A program made the position numbers and the translations under genes. A stretch of DNA of 64,000 nt from Achromobacter mucicolens (GTDB lineage: Bacteria; Pseudomonadota; Gammaproteobacteria; Burkholderiales; Burkholderiaceae_B): the NCBI RefSeq assembly GCF_902859725.1, contig NZ_CADIJP010000001.1, positions 310,001 through 374,000 on the forward strand, written 5' to 3'. Under the pieces are notes generated by a model. The model searched no databases, was not told the DNA's origin, and worked only from the letters and a program-made list of their open reading frames with translations. Below, in pieces: positions 31,407 to 41,273 of this stretch; the first letter of the stretch is position 1; the number at the start of each line of letters is the position of its first letter.

Positions 31407-32882
31407 TCAGATGGAGTCCAGCGGATAGATCGGACGTCGAACGTGCTTGAAATCAAGCTGGGCATAGTCGGAGGTCGTGACGCCCACGCCGGTGCATTCG
31501 ATGATCTCGGTGGCCATCTCCGAGAATCCCGCGCGCCAGTGGATGCGGCTCTTGAGCACCACATACCGCTTCTGCAGCGGATCGATGCCCGCCGATAGGA
31601 GGCAGTTGATGTCGAAGGGCTCCTGGTGGCGGGACACCACCACGATCTCCACCCGGCCGGTGTCGATGACCACCGTCAGGCCCGTGTCGTTGCGCACGCC
31701 GCGATACATGGGGCCGCGGTTCAGGTAGACGCCGTCGAACACCAGCTTGACGCGGCCGGTGACCTCCAGCGGTTCACTGGGCTGCTTGATGGCCGGCATG
31801 GGCAGCTTGCCGCCCAGCTTGAGCGTGACGGTGTTGCCCACGCCCGCAGCGGCGGCCTCGCGCGCGGCCTGCGGATCGCAGATGGCGTAGAAGACGACGT
31901 TGTCCAGTTCCTGGCGCAGCACCTCGGCCAGCACGGCCGTCGTGTCCATTGTCCCGCCCGAGCCCGTGTTGTCGTAGTGGTCCAGCAGCACGACCGGGCC
32001 TTGTTCGATGGCCTTGGCGCGCGCGATGGTGGGCGCCAGCGGCTCGGAATGGAACACCCAGTCGGCGCGGCCGCGCCACGCGCGGTCCAGCAATTCGTCG
32101 CGATGCTGTTCGGCTTCGGCCAGGTTGCCGTCGGTACAGACGACGGCGCTCAGGCCCGCCTCGCGGATGTCCGCGTGGGGAAAGCCCACGAAAACCGAGG
32201 CCGCCAGCACGCCGCCGGCTTCCAGTTCCTTGCACCGCTCCTGCAGCGGCTTGTTGGGCGCGGCATGCGTGCCTTGGCACATGATGTGCGGCAGCATGGG
32301 CTTGTTGGCCCAGGTCATCACCGGCTTGATCTCGCCCTTGAGCGTGCGGACGATGACGTTCGCCGCGCGCACGCCCGCATCGCGGATGTCCACGTGCGGG
32401 TACGTATGAAAGCCGCTGATCACCGTGGCGTTGCGCACGATGTCGTCGTAGATGTTGGCGTGCATGTCCAGCGTCACGGCGACGGGCGTCGTGGGGTCGA
32501 TCTCGCGCAGGCGGCGCAGCAGGTCGCCCTCGGCATCCTCGACGCCCTCGGCGACCATCGCGCCGTGCAGGTCCAGCAGGATGGCGTCGAAACCGCCGCG
32601 CTTGACCTCGTCCAGGATCAGCGTGCACAGGCGCTCATGCGTCTGCGCGCTGGCGGGACCGCTGGGCCAGGACTCGGCCGCGACCGGCACGACCATTTCC
32701 GCGCCTTCGCGGCGGGCGACCTCGATGTAGCCGCCCAGGCCGCTGTCGGTGTTCTCGTAGGCCTTGATGGCGCGCTCGCCGGCCAGGATCTCGGGACTGC
32801 CGCGAAAGAAGCGCTCAAGGGGGGTGGGCACGGGCGAAAACGTGTTCGTCTCGTGCTTGATCATTGCCAGAAGCCAACGCAT
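31407..32882 (-). CDS. M81-family metallopeptidase (MlrC-like), copy 1
   Basis: 491 residues from ATG 32882. The family signatures are present: IKHETNTFSP at the start, LLDLHGAMV, TLDMHANI, GFHTYPHVD, and DHYDNTGSGGTMDTTAVL near the middle. The LDLHGAM, LDMHAN and YPHVD blocks contain the predicted zinc ligands. MlrC cleaves linear tetrapeptide products of microcystin in sphingomonads; beta-proteobacterial members have unknown natural substrates. It is the last gene of a seven-gene minus-strand operon, 29 bp after the amidase gene. The operon's first gene encodes a paralog. Confidence 0.88.
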   Translation of the reverse strand: MRWLLAMIKHETNTFSPVPTPLERFFRGSPEILAGERAIKAYENTDSGLGGYIEVARREGAEMVVPVAAESWPSGPASAQTHERLCTLILDEVKRGGFDAILLDLHGAMVAEGVEDAEGDLLRRLREIDPTTPVAVTLDMHANIYDDIVRNATVISGFHTYPHVDIRDAGVRAANVIVRTLKGEIKPVMTWANKPMLPHIMCQGTHAAPNKPLQERCKELEAGGVLAASVFVGFPHADIREAGLSAVVCTDGNLAEAEQHRDELLDRAWRGRADWVFHSEPLAPTIARAKAIEQGPVVLLDHYDNTGSGGTMDTTAVLAEVLRQELDNVVFYAICDPQAAREAAAAGVGNTVTLKLGGKLPMPAIKQPSEPLEVTGRVKLVFDGVYLNRGPMYRGVRNDTGLTVVIDTGRVEIVVVSRHQEPFDINCLLSAGIDPLQKRYVVLKSRIHWRAGFSEMATEIIECTGVGVTTSDYAQLDFKHVRRPIYPLDSI

Positions 32883-32911
32883 GGGATGTTCCTGTGGGTT
32901 GCCGTGGAAAG

Positions 32912-34321
32912 TCAGTGGGCCGACACCGGCTGCGGCCAGGGGCGCTGCGCGGGACGCATCCGTTCCCACGCGCGCGCCACGCGCAGCACGCCCAGGTCGT
33001 CAAAGCGCGCGCCGGCGATCTGCAGGCCGATCGGCAGGCCCGCCTTCGTGTAGCCGCAATTGACCGAAGCCGCGGGCTGCTCGCTCATGTTGAAGGGCAG
33101 CGTGAACCCGATGTGGTGCATCGTGGTGGCGACCTCGTTGGTGGGCGAGGGCCACTCGGCGTTGTAGGCCACCACCGGCGCCACCGGCGACAGCACGTAA
33201 TCGAACGGCGCGCAGGCGGCGACCGTGCGCGCCCGCACATTCAGCGTTTCGTAGTAGCTGCGAAAAACGTCTTCGCCGCTGTGGCCGCCGCCGCTTTCGG
33301 CCCAGGCGCGGATGAAGGGCAGGATCTTCGCGCGGCGTTCTTCGGACAGCGCCGCCAGGTCGATGGCCGAACGGGTGCGCCAGAAGCGGTCCACGCCGTC
33401 CAGCATGCCGGGCGTCATCCAGGGTTGCATGGGCGTGACGATGGCGCCCGCCGCTTCGAAGGCGCGCGCGGCGGCTTCGACCGCATCGCGGGTTTCCGGA
33501 TCCAGCGGCAGACCGCAGCCCGCGTCCAGCAAAAGGCCGATGCGCAGGCCGCGCACGTCCTGGTCCAGGTTCAGCCAGTCGATCTCCTGGAAGGGCAGGC
33601 TCATGTGGTCGCGGGCGTCCGGCTGCGACAGCACGCCCATCATCAGGGCCATATCGGTGATGGTGCGCGTCATGGGGCCAGCGCAGCGGCCCATGAAGGG
33701 CGGATCGATGGGAATGCGGCCCAGACTGGGCTTGAGCGTGGCGATGCCGCACCAGGCGGCGGGCAGACGCACCGAGCCGCCGATGTCGGTGCCGATATGC
33801 AGGGGGCCATAGCCGGCGGCGGCCGCCGCCCCGGCGCCCGCGCTGGAGCCGCCCGGATTCTTGGTCAGGTCCCAGGGGTTGCGCGTCAGTTCATGAAAGC
33901 TCGACAGTCCGGAGGACAGCATGCCGTAGTCGGGCATGGTGGTCTTGCCCAGCAGGACGGCGCCCGCCTCGCGCATGCGCGCCGCCGGCGGGGCGTCGGC
34001 CGCCGCCGGGGTGAGGTCGGTGGCCGCGGTGCCCAGCGGCACGGGCACGCCACGGGTGGCGATGTTCTCCTTGATGGTGGCGGGCACGCCATCCAGCGAA
34101 AATCCGCCGCAGGACTGCGGCTCGCCCTTCATCCAGCGGGCTTCCGACGCGCGGGCCATGGCCAGCGCGCCTTCCGGATCCAGCGCATAAGTCGCGTGCA
34201 GCCGAGGCTCCCAGCGCTCGATGTGATCGAGCACGGCACGCGTGGCCTCGACGGGCGACAGGGTTTTGCTGCGATACGCCTGCAGGAGTTCCTGGGCGGA
34301 CATTTCATGCGGTTGCGGCAT
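32912..34321 (-). CDS. Amidase-signature family hydrolase
   Basis: 469 residues. The Ser-cisSer-Lys triad is visible: Lys84 in PATIKENIATRG, Ser159 in NPGGSSAGAGAA, and the nucleophile Ser183 in GTDIGGSVRLPA. These enzymes hydrolyse carboxamides, including amino-acid or peptide amides; the substrate here is unknown. ATG 34321 is the first in frame and fits the usual family length. It sits between the ABC ATPase gene (27 bp upstream) and the M81 gene, so it likely acts on the imported compound in the cytoplasm, as no signal peptide is present. Confidence 0.9.
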   Translation of the reverse strand: MPQPHEMSAQELLQAYRSKTLSPVEATRAVLDHIERWEPRLHATYALDPEGALAMARASEARWMKGEPQSCGGFSLDGVPATIKENIATRGVPVPLGTAATDLTPAAADAPPAARMREAGAVLLGKTTMPDYGMLSSGLSSFHELTRNPWDLTKNPGGSSAGAGAAAAAGYGPLHIGTDIGGSVRLPAAWCGIATLKPSLGRIPIDPPFMGRCAGPMTRTITDMALMMGVLSQPDARDHMSLPFQEIDWLNLDQDVRGLRIGLLLDAGCGLPLDPETRDAVEAAARAFEAAGAIVTPMQPWMTPGMLDGVDRFWRTRSAIDLAALSEERRAKILPFIRAWAESGGGHSGEDVFRSYYETLNVRARTVAACAPFDYVLSPVAPVVAYNAEWPSPTNEVATTMHHIGFTLPFNMSEQPAASVNCGYTKAGLPIGLQIAGARFDDLGVLRVARAWERMRPAQRPWPQPVSAH

Positions 34322-34348
34322 CTCGGTTCCAGTGATGCGAAAAAGGCC

Positions 34349-36064
34349 TCAGGCGGCCGGGGAGGCGGCTGGGGGAGCGACAGGCAATAGGCCAGGCGCG
34401 ATCGGCCGGAAGTTGCGGAAGTCCCAGTCGCGCCCCGGGGCGGCATCGATCAGGGCGCGGGTGTACGGGTGGCGGGGTTCGGTCAGCACGGTTTCTGCCG
34501 AGCCGGTTTCCACCACCTGCCCGCGCTGCATCACCATGATGGTGTCGCAGATCTGCGCGGCCACGCGCAGGTCGTGCGTGATGAATAGCACGCCCACGCC
34601 GGTGCGCTCGCGCACCTGTTCCAGCAGCTCCAGCACCTGGGCCTGCACCGACACGTCCAGCGCCGAGACGGCTTCGTCGGCCACCAGGATTTCCGGATCC
34701 ATGACCAGGGCGCGCGCGATGCAGATGCGCTGGCGCTGGCCGCCGGAGAACTGGTGGGGATAGCGCCGCATCGCGTCGGGGCTCAGGCCCACCACGCTGA
34801 GGGTTTCGCTGGCGCGCTTTAGCGCCTCGTCGCGCGGCACGCCGAAATTCAGCAGGCCTTCGATGATGGATTCGCCGACCGTGCGGCGCGGGTTGAGCGA
34901 CCGGTACGGATCCTGGAACACGATCTGGATGCGGCGGCGCACGGGACGCAGCGCCGAGCCGGACAGCGTGCTGAGGTCTTCGCCGCCCATCATCATGTGG
35001 CCGGCGGTGGGCTCGATGAGCCGCACGATACAGCGCGCGACCGTCGACTTTCCCGACCCCGATTCGCCGACGATGCCCAGGATCTCGCCCTTGCGCAGGG
35101 TCAGGTTGACGTCGGTGGCGGCAATGACGTGCTGCGCCGCCTTGCGCGAGAACAGCGAGCCCTTGGCGCCATAAGTGCGGCCCAGGCCCTTGACGTGCAG
35201 CACCGGCGTGCCGCCGGGCGGCTCGCGGCGCGAGGGCACCAGGCTGGGTACCGACGACACCAGCCGGCGCGTGTAGGACTGCTTGGGCTCGGCCAGGATC
35301 TCGTGGCGCGAGCCGCTTTCGATCAGGTCGCCGCGGTTCATGACGACGATGCGGTCCGCGATCTCGGCCACCACGCCGAAGTCGTGCGTGATGAACAGCA
35401 CTGCCGTCCGGTGCTTGACCTGCAGCTCCTTGATGAGCGCGAGGATCTGCTTTTGCGTGGTGACATCCAGCGCCGTGGTCGGCTCGTCGGCGATCAGCAG
35501 CTTGGGTTCCAGGATCAGCGCCATCGCGATGACGATGCGCTGGCGCTGCCCGCCGGAAAGCTGGTGCGGATAGGCGTCGTAGATGCGCTCGATGTCGGGC
35601 AGGTGCACGGACTGGAACATGTCCAGCACCTTGGCGCGGCGCTCGGCCGCCGACATGTTCTTGCGGTGCAGGCGCAGCACCTCGTCGACCTGCTTGCCCA
35701 CCGTGTGCACGGGGTTCAGGGCGGTCATGGGTTCCTGAAAGACCATCGCCATGCGGGTGGCCCGCAGCTCGCGCAGCCGGCGCTGCGTGGCCGTGGCCAC
35801 GTCCTCGCCCTCGACGCGGATCGAGCCCGCGCTGATGCCCAGGATGCCTTGCGGCAAGAGGCCCATGACGGCCAGCGACGTGACGGACTTGCCCGAACCG
35901 GACTCGCCGACCACGCACACCGTTTCGCCGGCATGCACGTCCAGGCTCAGGTTGCGCACGACGCGGTTGCCCGCGCCGGCGACTTCGACAGACAGGTTGC
36001 GGATGGCCAGGATGGCGGACGAGGTATCGCCCGCGGGGGGATTGGGGGAATAGTTCATCGGCAT
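34349..36064 (-). CDS. Oligopeptide ABC transporter ATPase, fused DppD-DppF type
   Basis: 571 residues with two complete nucleotide-binding domains in one chain. Domain 1: Walker A GESGSGKS at 53-60, signature LSGGQRQR, Walker B LLIADEPTTALD. Domain 2: Walker A GESGSGKS, FSGGQRQR, and a changed Walker B region ILVADEAVSALD. Each is followed by the oligopeptide C-terminal motif (SYTRRLVSSVP; HPYTRALIDAAPG). It powers peptide uptake. The start ATG 36064 shares its A with the stop of the permease gene (TGATG), so translation is coupled; MNYSPN two codons later is an alternative start. Confidence 0.93.
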   Translation of the reverse strand: MPMNYSPNPPAGDTSSAILAIRNLSVEVAGAGNRVVRNLSLDVHAGETVCVVGESGSGKSVTSLAVMGLLPQGILGISAGSIRVEGEDVATATQRRLRELRATRMAMVFQEPMTALNPVHTVGKQVDEVLRLHRKNMSAAERRAKVLDMFQSVHLPDIERIYDAYPHQLSGGQRQRIVIAMALILEPKLLIADEPTTALDVTTQKQILALIKELQVKHRTAVLFITHDFGVVAEIADRIVVMNRGDLIESGSRHEILAEPKQSYTRRLVSSVPSLVPSRREPPGGTPVLHVKGLGRTYGAKGSLFSRKAAQHVIAATDVNLTLRKGEILGIVGESGSGKSTVARCIVRLIEPTAGHMMMGGEDLSTLSGSALRPVRRRIQIVFQDPYRSLNPRRTVGESIIEGLLNFGVPRDEALKRASETLSVVGLSPDAMRRYPHQFSGGQRQRICIARALVMDPEILVADEAVSALDVSVQAQVLELLEQVRERTGVGVLFITHDLRVAAQICDTIMVMQRGQVVETGSAETVLTEPRHPYTRALIDAAPGRDWDFRNFRPIAPGLLPVAPPAASPAA

Positions 36065-36975
36065 CAGATCCTGCGCACCATTTTCGGGTCCAGCGCGTCG
36101 CGCAAGGCGTCGCCCAGGATGTTCACGCTGAGCACGGTCAGCGACAGGAACAGTCCGGGGAACAGGATCAGGCCGGGCAGCATGCGGAAGTACATGCGGC
36201 CTTCGGACATGATGTTGCCCCAGGACGCGATCTCGGGCGGGATGCCCGCGCCCAGGAAGCTCAGGATGGCCTCGGTCAGCATGGCGGACGCAAAGACGTA
36301 GGTGCCCTGCACCGTCAGCGGTGCGATCGTGCTGGGCACCATGTGCCGCCACAAGAGCAGCGGCAGCGGCGTGCCCAGCGCCAGCGCGGCCTCGACGTAG
36401 GGCTCGCCGCGCACGCTGAGGATCTGGCCGCGCACCAGGCGCACCACCCGCGGGATTTCCGGGATGGTGATGGCCACGAGCACGGTCGTGATGCTGGCGC
36501 CCGTGACCGACACCAGCGCGATCGCCAGCAGAATGCCGGGGATCGCCATGATGGCGTCCATGGTGCGCATGATCGGACCGTCCAGCGACCGGAACCAGCC
36601 GGCGATGACGCCGATGACCAGTCCGATGACCACGCTGACCACGGCGGCGCCCAGCCCCGCGATCAGCGAGATGCGCGCGCCGTAGGCGACGCGCGACCAC
36701 ACGTCGCGGCCGAACGCGTCCGTGCCCAGCAGATAGTCGGTAAAGGGCTGCTTGAGCCGCGCGCCCGGATTGAGGAGGGTGGGATCGACCGTGCCCAGGA
36801 GCGGCGCGAACACGGCGACGAAGACGATCGCCGCCAGCACCACCAGCGCGAGCATGACGGGCCAGCTCTTGAGCCCCTGGCGGATCTGCCGCCAGGCGGT
36901 GGTGTGCGGGGTGCCGCCTCCGGGGAGGTCGGCGGCCGCCTGCGCGGCGGCGTCGGTTGGCGTTTGCATGCTCAT
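36064..36975 (-). CDS. Oligopeptide ABC transporter permease (DppC/OppC type)
   Basis: 303 residues with about six membrane helices. The N-terminal cytoplasmic tail (about 1-35) leads into the OppC-N segment and then the binding-protein-dependent permease domain with the EAA loop VEAALALGTPLPLLLWRHMVP. The motif DYLLGTDAFGRDVWSRVAYGAR is typical of OppC/DppC. It forms the membrane channel with the DppB-type partner. It starts 4 bp after that gene and overlaps the ATPase start by one base. Confidence 0.94.
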   Translation of the reverse strand: MSMQTPTDAAAQAAADLPGGGTPHTTAWRQIRQGLKSWPVMLALVVLAAIVFVAVFAPLLGTVDPTLLNPGARLKQPFTDYLLGTDAFGRDVWSRVAYGARISLIAGLGAAVVSVVIGLVIGVIAGWFRSLDGPIMRTMDAIMAIPGILLAIALVSVTGASITTVLVAITIPEIPRVVRLVRGQILSVRGEPYVEAALALGTPLPLLLWRHMVPSTIAPLTVQGTYVFASAMLTEAILSFLGAGIPPEIASWGNIMSEGRMYFRMLPGLILFPGLFLSLTVLSVNILGDALRDALDPKMVRRI

Positions 36976-36979
36976 GGTG

Positions 36980-37921
36980 TCAGTACCTGATCCGCGGGTC
37001 GAACACCGTATAGGCGCAATCGACAACAAGATTGATGAACACGTAGACGAACGCGAAGAAAAGCGTCAGGCCCTGGATGACGGGGTAGTCGCGCGCCAGC
37101 ACGGCTTCGACCACCAGCCGGCCAAGGCCCGGGATGTTGAACACCGACTCGGTGACGACGACACCGCTGATCAGGAGCGCGATGCCCACGCCCACGACGG
37201 TGGCGATGGGCACGGCCGCGTTACGCAGCGCATGGCCAAGCAGCACCCCGGTTTCGCCCAGGCCCTTGGAGCGGGCGGTGCGGATGAAGTCCTCGCCCAT
37301 GACCTCGATGACGCTGGTGCGCGTGATGCGCGCGATCAGCGCCACGTAGACCGTGGACAGTGCCAGCGAAGGCAGGATGAGCCGATGCAGGAACGGCCAG
37401 AATCCCTTTTCCAGCGGCACATAGCCCTGCACGTTGAACCAGCCCAGCTTGATGGCGAAGGCCCAGATCAGCAGGTAGCCGGTCACGAACACCGGCACGG
37501 AAAAGCCCAGCACCGAGAAACCCATGACGGCGCGGTCCAGCAGCTTGCCCTGTCGCCATGCCGCCAGCACGCCAAGCGGAATGGCGACGAGCAGCGTGAA
37601 CACCAGCGTGAGCACGGCCAGGCTGAGCGACGGTTCAAGGCGTTGCACGATGAGCTTGGTGACCGGCACGCCGGACATCAGCGAGGTGCCCAGATCGCCC
37701 TGCAGAAGCTTGCCGCCCCAGATGAAGAACTGCTTGACCACCGGCTGGTCCAGGCCCATCGTCTGCCGTATCTGGACGATACGTTCGGGCGTGGCGCCGT
37801 CGCCCGCCATGATGATGGCCGGATCTCCGGGGCTGAAACGCAATATCGCAAAGACCACCACCGCGACCATCACCAGGACTGGGATGGTCGCGAGGAGCCG
37901 GCGTGAGACAAATGCCAGCAT
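36980..37921 (-). CDS. Oligopeptide ABC transporter permease (DppB/OppB type)
   Basis: 313 residues, six membrane helices. The N-terminal FVSRRLLATIPVLVMVAVVVF is the typical OppB start, followed by FSPGDPA and MGLDQPVVKQF; the EAA-like loop is DFIRTARSKGLGETGVLLGHALRN. The second permease half of the peptide importer in the inner membrane. It follows the binding-protein gene after 66 bp. The start region ATG with GGGGGAAATAC upstream is nearly identical to that of the binding-protein gene. Confidence 0.94.
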   Translation of the reverse strand: MLAFVSRRLLATIPVLVMVAVVVFAILRFSPGDPAIIMAGDGATPERIVQIRQTMGLDQPVVKQFFIWGGKLLQGDLGTSLMSGVPVTKLIVQRLEPSLSLAVLTLVFTLLVAIPLGVLAAWRQGKLLDRAVMGFSVLGFSVPVFVTGYLLIWAFAIKLGWFNVQGYVPLEKGFWPFLHRLILPSLALSTVYVALIARITRTSVIEVMGEDFIRTARSKGLGETGVLLGHALRNAAVPIATVVGVGIALLISGVVVTESVFNIPGLGRLVVEAVLARDYPVIQGLTLFFAFVYVFINLVVDCAYTVFDPRIRY

Positions 37922-37987
37922 GTATTTCCCCCTGTACCAATTAGGCCTGCGCGGACTGCTTGCTGCGGCGCGCAGGCCCCGAGCCCA

Positions 37988-39553
37988 TCAAGGGGCCTTT
38001 TTGACGTTCCAGAACGCGAAGACCGGCGCGTGCACCAGGCCCGACAGCTTGGTCGAGTAGACGGTGGGCACGGACATCTGGCCCAGCGGCACGTACAGGC
38101 CTTCGTCGATGCCGATGCGCTGCACTTCCTCGGAGATCTTCTTTTGTGCCGCCGGGTCCGAGGTCAGCGCCATCTTCGTGCGCAGTTCTTCGATCTGCGG
38201 GAAGTCGGGCCAGCCGAACCACGCGTTGTCGCCGTTGGCGGCCGCGGGGGCGGAGCGCACCGGGTCCATCACGTCGGTGGCGTACCAGTTGGTGTTGTGG
38301 ATGTTCCAGCCGCCTTCGGCCGGTGCGGCCTTCGAGGCGCGGCGCGTGGCCACGCTTTGCCAGTCCATCGCCGCCAGGTTGACGTTGAAGCCCGCCTTGC
38401 GCAGCGCCGCGGCCATCACGACCGGTTGCGCCGACAGCGTGCCCACGTCGGTGGCGTGCATGACCAGGATGGGCGTGTTGTCGTAACCCGCTTCCTTGAG
38501 CAGCGCCTTGGCCTTCTCGATGTTGGACGGGACGATCATGTCCTTGCCGATATCGCTTTCCAGCGGCGTGCCGCAGCCCCACAGCGAGGCGCAGGTCTTC
38601 CAGTACTTGGGATTGCCGACCAGCGCCTTCATCACGTCTTCCTGGCCGATCGCGTACATGGCGGCCTGGCGGATCTTCTTGTTGTTGAAGGGCGGGTACT
38701 TGAAGTTGAAGCGGTACATCGTGAAGTAGCCGACCGGGCTGAGCGACTCTTCCTTCAGATCCGGATTGCCTTCAATCATCGGCAAGAGGTCATACGGGAA
38801 CTGCTCGACGAAATCGATCTCGCCGCCCAGCAGCGCGTTGGCGGTGGTCAGGGCGTCGGGCATCACGTCCCACTCGACCTTGTCGACGTGCACGACCTTG
38901 CCGCCAGCCAGGCCGCTGACGGGCTCTTTGCGCGGCACGTAGTCGGTGTTCTTGACGTAGACGGTCTTCACGCCCGGCTTGAACTCGGCGACCTTGAACG
39001 GGCCAGAGCCCGTCATGTCGGTGATGGGCTTGCCGATGGCTTGTTCGGCGATGCGCTTGGGCATCATGAACGGCGCGGTGCCGGTGGGCTTGGACAGGGC
39101 GCGCAGCGCCAGGTCCGTGGGTTCCTTCATGACGATGCGAAAGCTCTTGTCGTCGATGACTTCGATCTTGTCGGTGAACTTGAGCAGCGTGCGGCCCATG
39201 CCGTCGCCGGCGGCCCAGCGCTTGATCGACGCCACGCAATCCTCGGCGGTCACCGGCTGGCCGTCATGCCATTTCTGGCCGGGGCGCAGCGTCATGGTGT
39301 AGGTCTTGCCGTCGGGCGAGACTTCCCACTTCTCAAGCATCTGCGGCTGCACCTTGTTGTCGGCGTCGGTGGCCAGCAAGGTGTCGTAGATCATGTAGCC
39401 GTGCCACGTCGTGATGTAGGCGGTGGTGGCGTGCGGATCGGTCAGGCGCAGTGGCGAGTGCATCACCGACTTGATGACGGTCTCGGCGTAGGCTCCGTGA
39501 GCCATCGCGAGAGTGACGCCGGCCAGCGCGGCCGCTCGGACAAACTTGAGCAT
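37988..39553 (-). CDS. Periplasmic peptide-binding protein (SBP family 5)
   Basis: 521 residues from ATG 39553. Signal peptide ends after GAYA near residue 23. The family 5 landmarks are YDTLLATDADNKVQPQMLEKWEVSPDGKTYTMTLRPGQKWHDGQPVTAEDC-type blocks (visible at about 55-105), then FKVAEFKPGVKTVY and NKKIRQAAMYAI. It captures the ligand in the periplasm and delivers it to the permeases. Family 5 members bind peptides, but also opines or glycosides, so the ligand is open. The paired M81 and amidase genes argue for an unusual peptide or amide. Confidence 0.93.
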   Translation of the reverse strand: MLKFVRAAALAGVTLAMAHGAYAETVIKSVMHSPLRLTDPHATTAYITTWHGYMIYDTLLATDADNKVQPQMLEKWEVSPDGKTYTMTLRPGQKWHDGQPVTAEDCVASIKRWAAGDGMGRTLLKFTDKIEVIDDKSFRIVMKEPTDLALRALSKPTGTAPFMMPKRIAEQAIGKPITDMTGSGPFKVAEFKPGVKTVYVKNTDYVPRKEPVSGLAGGKVVHVDKVEWDVMPDALTTANALLGGEIDFVEQFPYDLLPMIEGNPDLKEESLSPVGYFTMYRFNFKYPPFNNKKIRQAAMYAIGQEDVMKALVGNPKYWKTCASLWGCGTPLESDIGKDMIVPSNIEKAKALLKEAGYDNTPILVMHATDVGTLSAQPVVMAAALRKAGFNVNLAAMDWQSVATRRASKAAPAEGGWNIHNTNWYATDVMDPVRSAPAAANGDNAWFGWPDFPQIEELRTKMALTSDPAAQKKISEEVQRIGIDEGLYVPLGQMSVPTVYSTKLSGLVHAPVFAFWNVKKAP

Positions 39554-39632
39554 GTATTTCCCCTTGAAGCGTTGTGAGCGGCGCATGGGCCGCTACGTCG
39601 TTGACGCGCCGCGGTGAAGCGGCGCGCGAGGG

Positions 39633-41147
39633 TCAGGCTGTCGCTGCAGACCGGCCGTCGAACACCGGCCCGCAAGGCGCCATTCTGATGCCGGGACGCA
39701 ACCGTGTCCATGATTGTTTTGCCGCATCCATCAGCATGGAACCGGGCGCCGCGCACACCAGGATCGTGTGCGCGATCGGGGTGAAATCGGCGCGAAAGTG
39801 CGCCGAACTCTTGACCACCAGGATCGCGGCGCGCGTGGGTTCCACGCCAGCGAACCGGAACATCTCCTGGTCGGCCATCTGCACCTTGTTGGAGGCCAGG
39901 ATGATGCGCACGCCGCCGATGCGCAGGCACGCGCTGGGGCCCAGATCCATGTGAAAGCCGCGATAGAACGCACCATGCGTATCGAAGCGTCCATCGGAAG
40001 TTTTCTCGACGATGAACTCGGTGTCCAGGGGTTCGTCGTGGGGAATACCCGAATGTCCACCCAGTGCAATCCGAAGGGTATTTCCAGCGCCGGCGCGGTG
40101 CGCGGCCAGCGCGGCGGCCGGGTCCACAATCAGACCAATCGCCGTATCGCGCGCATCGTGGCGGATGAGCGCGCGCAGCACGCCGGTGGTGTCGGAACTG
40201 CCGCCAGCGCCCGGGTTGTCCTGCGCATCGGCAATGACCACGGGCTTGGACGCATCGCGCGCCAGGCGCAACGCTTCCTGCACGGCTTCGTCCGGCGTGT
40301 AGAGCTTGCCGCCGAAGTCCTGTTCCGCATTCTCGACCGCGCGCGCCATCTCGTCGGCGGCGGCGTCGGCTTCGGCTTGCGTCATGCCGTAGGCCCAGAC
40401 CGTGGGTGCGCATTCGGGAAAATCCGCGGCCGGAAACCCGGTCGCAAAGGAGATGCTGCTGGCCGCGCCACGCGCCTCCAGATCGCCGAGCAGCTGATAC
40501 AGGCTGCGGGCCGGCTCGATGTCGGTGGACTGCCAGCACAGCGGAATCAGGAAGGGCAGGCTGCGCAGCGCAACGTAATGGCGCGGCATGCCTCCCAGCC
40601 GCTGCGCCAGCAGGTTTGCGGCGCGCTGGCCGGTCTCGGCCATGTCGATATGGGGATAGGTGCGATAGCAGACCAGCGCATCGGCATGGCGCACCATCGC
40701 GCGAGTCACGTTGGCGTGCAGGTCCAGGCTGGCGACGATGGGCACATTGGGGCCGACCAGTTCACGCACGCGCTTGAGCAGTTCGCCTTCGCCGTCGTCC
40801 AGATGCTCGGTGACCATCGCTCCGTGCAGATCCAGATACACGCCGTCCAGCGGCATCGCCTGCGACAGCCCTTGCAGAATCATCGCGCTGATGCGCTCGA
40901 ACGCATCGCGGGTCACATGCCCGGAGGGACTGGCCGCGGCCCACGTCGTGGGTATCAACGCATGCTGCCCCATGGCCTCGATAAATCCCGCCACCGGAAT
41001 ATTGGCCCCCGCCACCGCCTCGAACATTGCGGGTCCGCTGACCAGCTTCGGCCATCCTCCACCCTTGTCCGCAAAATCCTCCCACGCCGCGCGCGACGGC
41101 GCGAACGTATTGGTCTCATGCTGAAAGCCGCCGATCCCGATGCGCAT
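39633..41147 (-). CDS. M81-family metallopeptidase (MlrC-like), copy 2
   Basis: 504 residues, first gene of the operon. The same signatures as copy 1: GGFQHETNTFAPSR, VYLDLHGAMVTEHL, SLDLHANVTRAM, YRTYPHIDMAETG, and ADAQDNPGAGGSSDTTGVL. The two copies share the blocks but differ widely elsewhere, so they are old paralogs, probably with different specificity. It is followed 79 bp later by the binding-protein gene. The presence of one copy at each end of the operon suggests successive cleavage of the imported compound. There is no signal peptide, so both act in the cytoplasm. Confidence 0.88.
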   Translation of the reverse strand: MRIGIGGFQHETNTFAPSRAAWEDFADKGGGWPKLVSGPAMFEAVAGANIPVAGFIEAMGQHALIPTTWAAASPSGHVTRDAFERISAMILQGLSQAMPLDGVYLDLHGAMVTEHLDDGEGELLKRVRELVGPNVPIVASLDLHANVTRAMVRHADALVCYRTYPHIDMAETGQRAANLLAQRLGGMPRHYVALRSLPFLIPLCWQSTDIEPARSLYQLLGDLEARGAASSISFATGFPAADFPECAPTVWAYGMTQAEADAAADEMARAVENAEQDFGGKLYTPDEAVQEALRLARDASKPVVIADAQDNPGAGGSSDTTGVLRALIRHDARDTAIGLIVDPAAALAAHRAGAGNTLRIALGGHSGIPHDEPLDTEFIVEKTSDGRFDTHGAFYRGFHMDLGPSACLRIGGVRIILASNKVQMADQEMFRFAGVEPTRAAILVVKSSAHFRADFTPIAHTILVCAAPGSMLMDAAKQSWTRLRPGIRMAPCGPVFDGRSAATA

Positions 41148-41273
41148 CAGGTTTCCCCCTGTCGTACAGATATTCGGAAGGCGCGCCCCTTAAGTTCAAG
41201 GCAACAATGACGCGCCTCAATCAAGCATTGCTTCCCAAGCGGGGTCGCGCGGATCCGGGCTCTGCCGGTCCGC

